Made by a program: the position numbers and the translations under genes. The notes under the pieces were generated by a model. It saw only the letters and a list, made by a program, of their open reading frames with translations, had not been told where the DNA came from and made no database searches. DNA of 25,721 nucleotides from F1-120-MAGs118 sp013360535. GTDB lineage: Bacteria; Planctomycetota; UBA1135; GCA-002686595. The stretch lies in assembly GCA_026647215.1 (NCBI GenBank), contig JAPKHC010000048.1, forward strand, positions 1-25,721, in the 5' to 3' direction. Numbering within the stretch: the first letter of the stretch is position 1; each line of letters begins with the position of its first letter. This document shows positions 24,334 through 25,721 of this stretch, piece after piece.

Positions 24334-25509
24334 TCAAGCCTGCTTCAGGGTGAAGATGCGCTGTGAGGCCGCGGGGCCGCAGGGCCAGAACATCAAGTCG
24401 CGGGTGAGCATCCGCTCGCCGTCTTGGGTCGTCTCGGACTCGTCGCGACTGGCACACTTGGTGTCGAAGAAGCTCGGGACGGGCCGATCATCGAAGCCGG
24501 CGAGGGCGACCTCGCAGGCGAGCAAGCTGAGACCAACGACATCAAGTCGAACGTCCAGGATTTCCGGCTCCTCGATCCAGGACTCGGCACCGACGTCACC
24601 AAGCGATCCGCGCGCGAAGTGGAGCCGCAGTTCGCGGAACCACTTCAGCTCCATCGGACTCGCCTCGCCGAGCGAGATCGGAAGATCGAGCAGCTGTTCG
24701 CAGTTGAAGCGGAACGAGAGGTCGGGCTCTTCCACGGAAGCGTCGTTCGGACGCGGGGTGGTGCGCGAAAGCAGATGCCCCTGAATCTCGTCGAGGAGCG
24801 CGAGCAAAGGAAGCAGGGTCTCGGAGTGGAAGGCCACGGAGACGCTCTCGGCCATCCGTTCGGCAACGAAGAAGTCACGGTTCGGAGCAATCAAGGACCA
24901 CGCAGCGACGCGAGCGACGTTGGACCATCGCGCGGCGAGGTCATCGGGGTTGGCTACGCAGACTGCGGCTTCGGCACGAGTGCCGGCTCTCGACGTCACG
25001 GTAACTGTCACCGGCACGTCCTCCGCCGTTCCCGAACGGTATCCCTCCGCCAACAGGTCGTGGATGATCGGGTCTCGTGGCGCATCCGACGAACGCGGAA
25101 ACAGACCTCGGGCCAGCGCCTCCACGAGGCACGTGACTGCCTCTTGGTCCAGCCAGACATGAACGACCTGATCCGCTCGGCGCGAAAAGACGGGCGGGTG
25201 TTCGGGGCCGACTGCGAAGAAGTGCAGGATCAGTTGTTCGATGCGTTCGTCCGGCGCGACATCGACGCCGTCACGCTTCGCCGTCGCGGGGATCGTCCAC
25301 TGGAAGAGCTCGATCCCGCGCTCGAGCGGCCCCCAGCCGGAGCGGGAGTTGTCCGACTGTTCCAGTCGCAACGTCCACCACTCGTGGCCATCGATGTACC
25401 TGGACAGTTCCGCGTAGGCCCCCCAAAGCGCCGGCAACAGCGCGAACACGGCTTGCCTCGTGAGGAGCATCCTCACGAGGGTGAGATCCTTGGCCCCCGC
25501 TCTGCGCAT
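24334..25509 (-). CDS. Unrecognised soluble protein, possibly 5'-truncated
   Basis: A protein of 391 residues from the ATG at 25509, which has GGAGAGG 5 nt upstream. The frame is open to a stop at 25627, and GC3 remains high up to about 25602. A TTG at 25554 would add 15 residues, and the true N-terminus may have been lost to an insertion near 25603. No signal peptide or membrane helix is seen. Features include MLLTRQAVFALLPALWGAYAEL, WWTLRLEQS and VPVTVTVTSRAGT (beta hairpin), and a C-terminal part rich in acidic and aromatic residues (SFRFNCEQLLDLPISLGEASP). I do not recognise a family. Codon bias is weaker than in metabolic neighbours. It is on the minus strand, about 430 bp from the FG-GAP gene. 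Confidence 0.65.
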   Translation of the reverse strand: MRRAGAKDLTLVRMLLTRQAVFALLPALWGAYAELSRYIDGHEWWTLRLEQSDNSRSGWGPLERGIELFQWTIPATAKRDGVDVAPDERIEQLILHFFAVGPEHPPVFSRRADQVVHVWLDQEAVTCLVEALARGLFPRSSDAPRDPIIHDLLAEGYRSGTAEDVPVTVTVTSRAGTRAEAAVCVANPDDLAARWSNVARVAAWSLIAPNRDFFVAERMAESVSVAFHSETLLPLLALLDEIQGHLLSRTTPRPNDASVEEPDLSFRFNCEQLLDLPISLGEASPMELKWFRELRLHFARGSLGDVGAESWIEEPEILDVRLDVVGLSLLACEVALAGFDDRPVPSFFDTKCASRDESETTQDGERMLTRDLMFWPCGPAASQRIFTLKQA

Positions 25510-25602
25510 CGCGGCCTCTCCATCGAACTCCAACAGGAGCCCGACGTCCCCCAACTCCTCCGGCCGCCAGCACTTCGAGAGTCTCCCGCCCCACGGTTTC
25601 TC

Positions 25603-25721
25603 TGGACACCCCGTAGCAACCCGTTCTCATGGTTTCAGGAGGTGTTTCGATGACAGGGAAGAAGAAGCAACAGCACGCAACCGGATCTCCGCAGGGAGGC
25701 CGGAGGCCGACCGAAGGAGAT
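25603..25721 (+). mobile_element. Possible left end of a second insertion sequence (IS3-like?)
   Basis: TGGACACC at 25603 has the TG start and general look of IS3-family left ends. It lies 47 nt before an ATG with a strong ribosome binding site reading out of the window. The coding-like GC3 pattern of the minus-strand gene ends about here. The right end is not in the window, so the family and even the presence of an element are uncertain. Confidence 0.35.
25650..25721 (+). CDS. 5' end of a CDS leaving the window, possibly transposase OrfA
   Basis: The first 24 codons read MTGKKKQQHATG, then a Gly/Arg/Pro-rich stretch ending TEGD. An excellent ribosome binding site, AGGAGG with 8-nt spacing, precedes the ATG at 25650. 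The basic, low-complexity N-terminus resembles the lead of some IS3-type helix-turn-helix OrfA proteins, but nothing diagnostic is visible. The gene reads out of the window. Confidence 0.5.
   Translation, partial: MTGKKKQQHATGSPQGGRRPTEGD

Noticed and set aside
25271..25630. Minus-strand ATG at 25630 as start of a separate protein
   Set aside because: Its frame loses protein-like composition after about 25 codons, overlaps the better-supported frame of the gene at 24334, and has no ribosome binding site.

Overview
This is a very GC-rich bacterial window, dominated by G/C third codon positions. It most likely comes from a planctomycete. The evidence is a large secreted protein (20172-22616) ending in a Cys-rich domain of the type repeated across secreted proteins of some marine planctomycetes, many small lipoproteins, a carboxypeptidase-regulatory-like surface protein, a planctomycete-style octaheme cytochrome and a divergent isocitrate dehydrogenase-like enzyme. 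The phylum assignment comes from recognising family style, not from a search.

Left edge (1-465): a tRNA pseudouridine synthase gene (truD, minus strand) is cut after about 109 codons by an IS110-family insertion sequence. The first 14 codons of its transposase lie at the window edge, in frame with truD. Region 466-4690 holds a divergent DUF218/YdcF-like protein, two small lipoproteins and urocanate hydratase (hutU). Region 4690-12084 holds an LTA-synthase/sulfatase-like membrane enzyme (plus strand), then on the minus strand a run of a carboxypeptidase-regulatory-like membrane-anchored protein, histidine ammonia-lyase (hutH), a rhomboid-TPR fusion and a PAP2-family phosphatase. hutH and hutU catalyse the first two steps of histidine breakdown. 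Both are present but not adjacent, and hutI and hutG are not in the window.

Region 12296-16590 (plus strand) holds an isocitrate/isopropylmalate dehydrogenase-like enzyme, a secreted S9 (DPP-IV-like) peptidase and a small lipoprotein bracketed by a perfect 30-bp inverted repeat. Region 16613-20076 (minus strand) is a tight three-gene operon: octaheme cytochrome c, a His-containing four-helix membrane protein (4-bp overlap) and an ArsB/NhaD-type ion transporter (6-bp gap). This is the best candidate for an uncharacterised functional unit in the window.

Right part (20172-25721): a secreted repeat protein, a convergent FG-GAP lipoprotein, a decayed copy of the secreted protein's C-terminal tail (about 24121-24260), an unrecognised protein whose 5' end may be truncated, and at the edge what may be the start of a second, different insertion sequence.

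One cross-cutting signal is that several minus- and plus-strand genes without a Shine-Dalgarno sequence carry a TANNNT-type -10 hexamer only 7-12 nt before the start codon, followed by a GCGCGC-type spacer. This suggests leaderless or nearly leaderless transcripts. No tRNA, rRNA or CRISPR array was seen.
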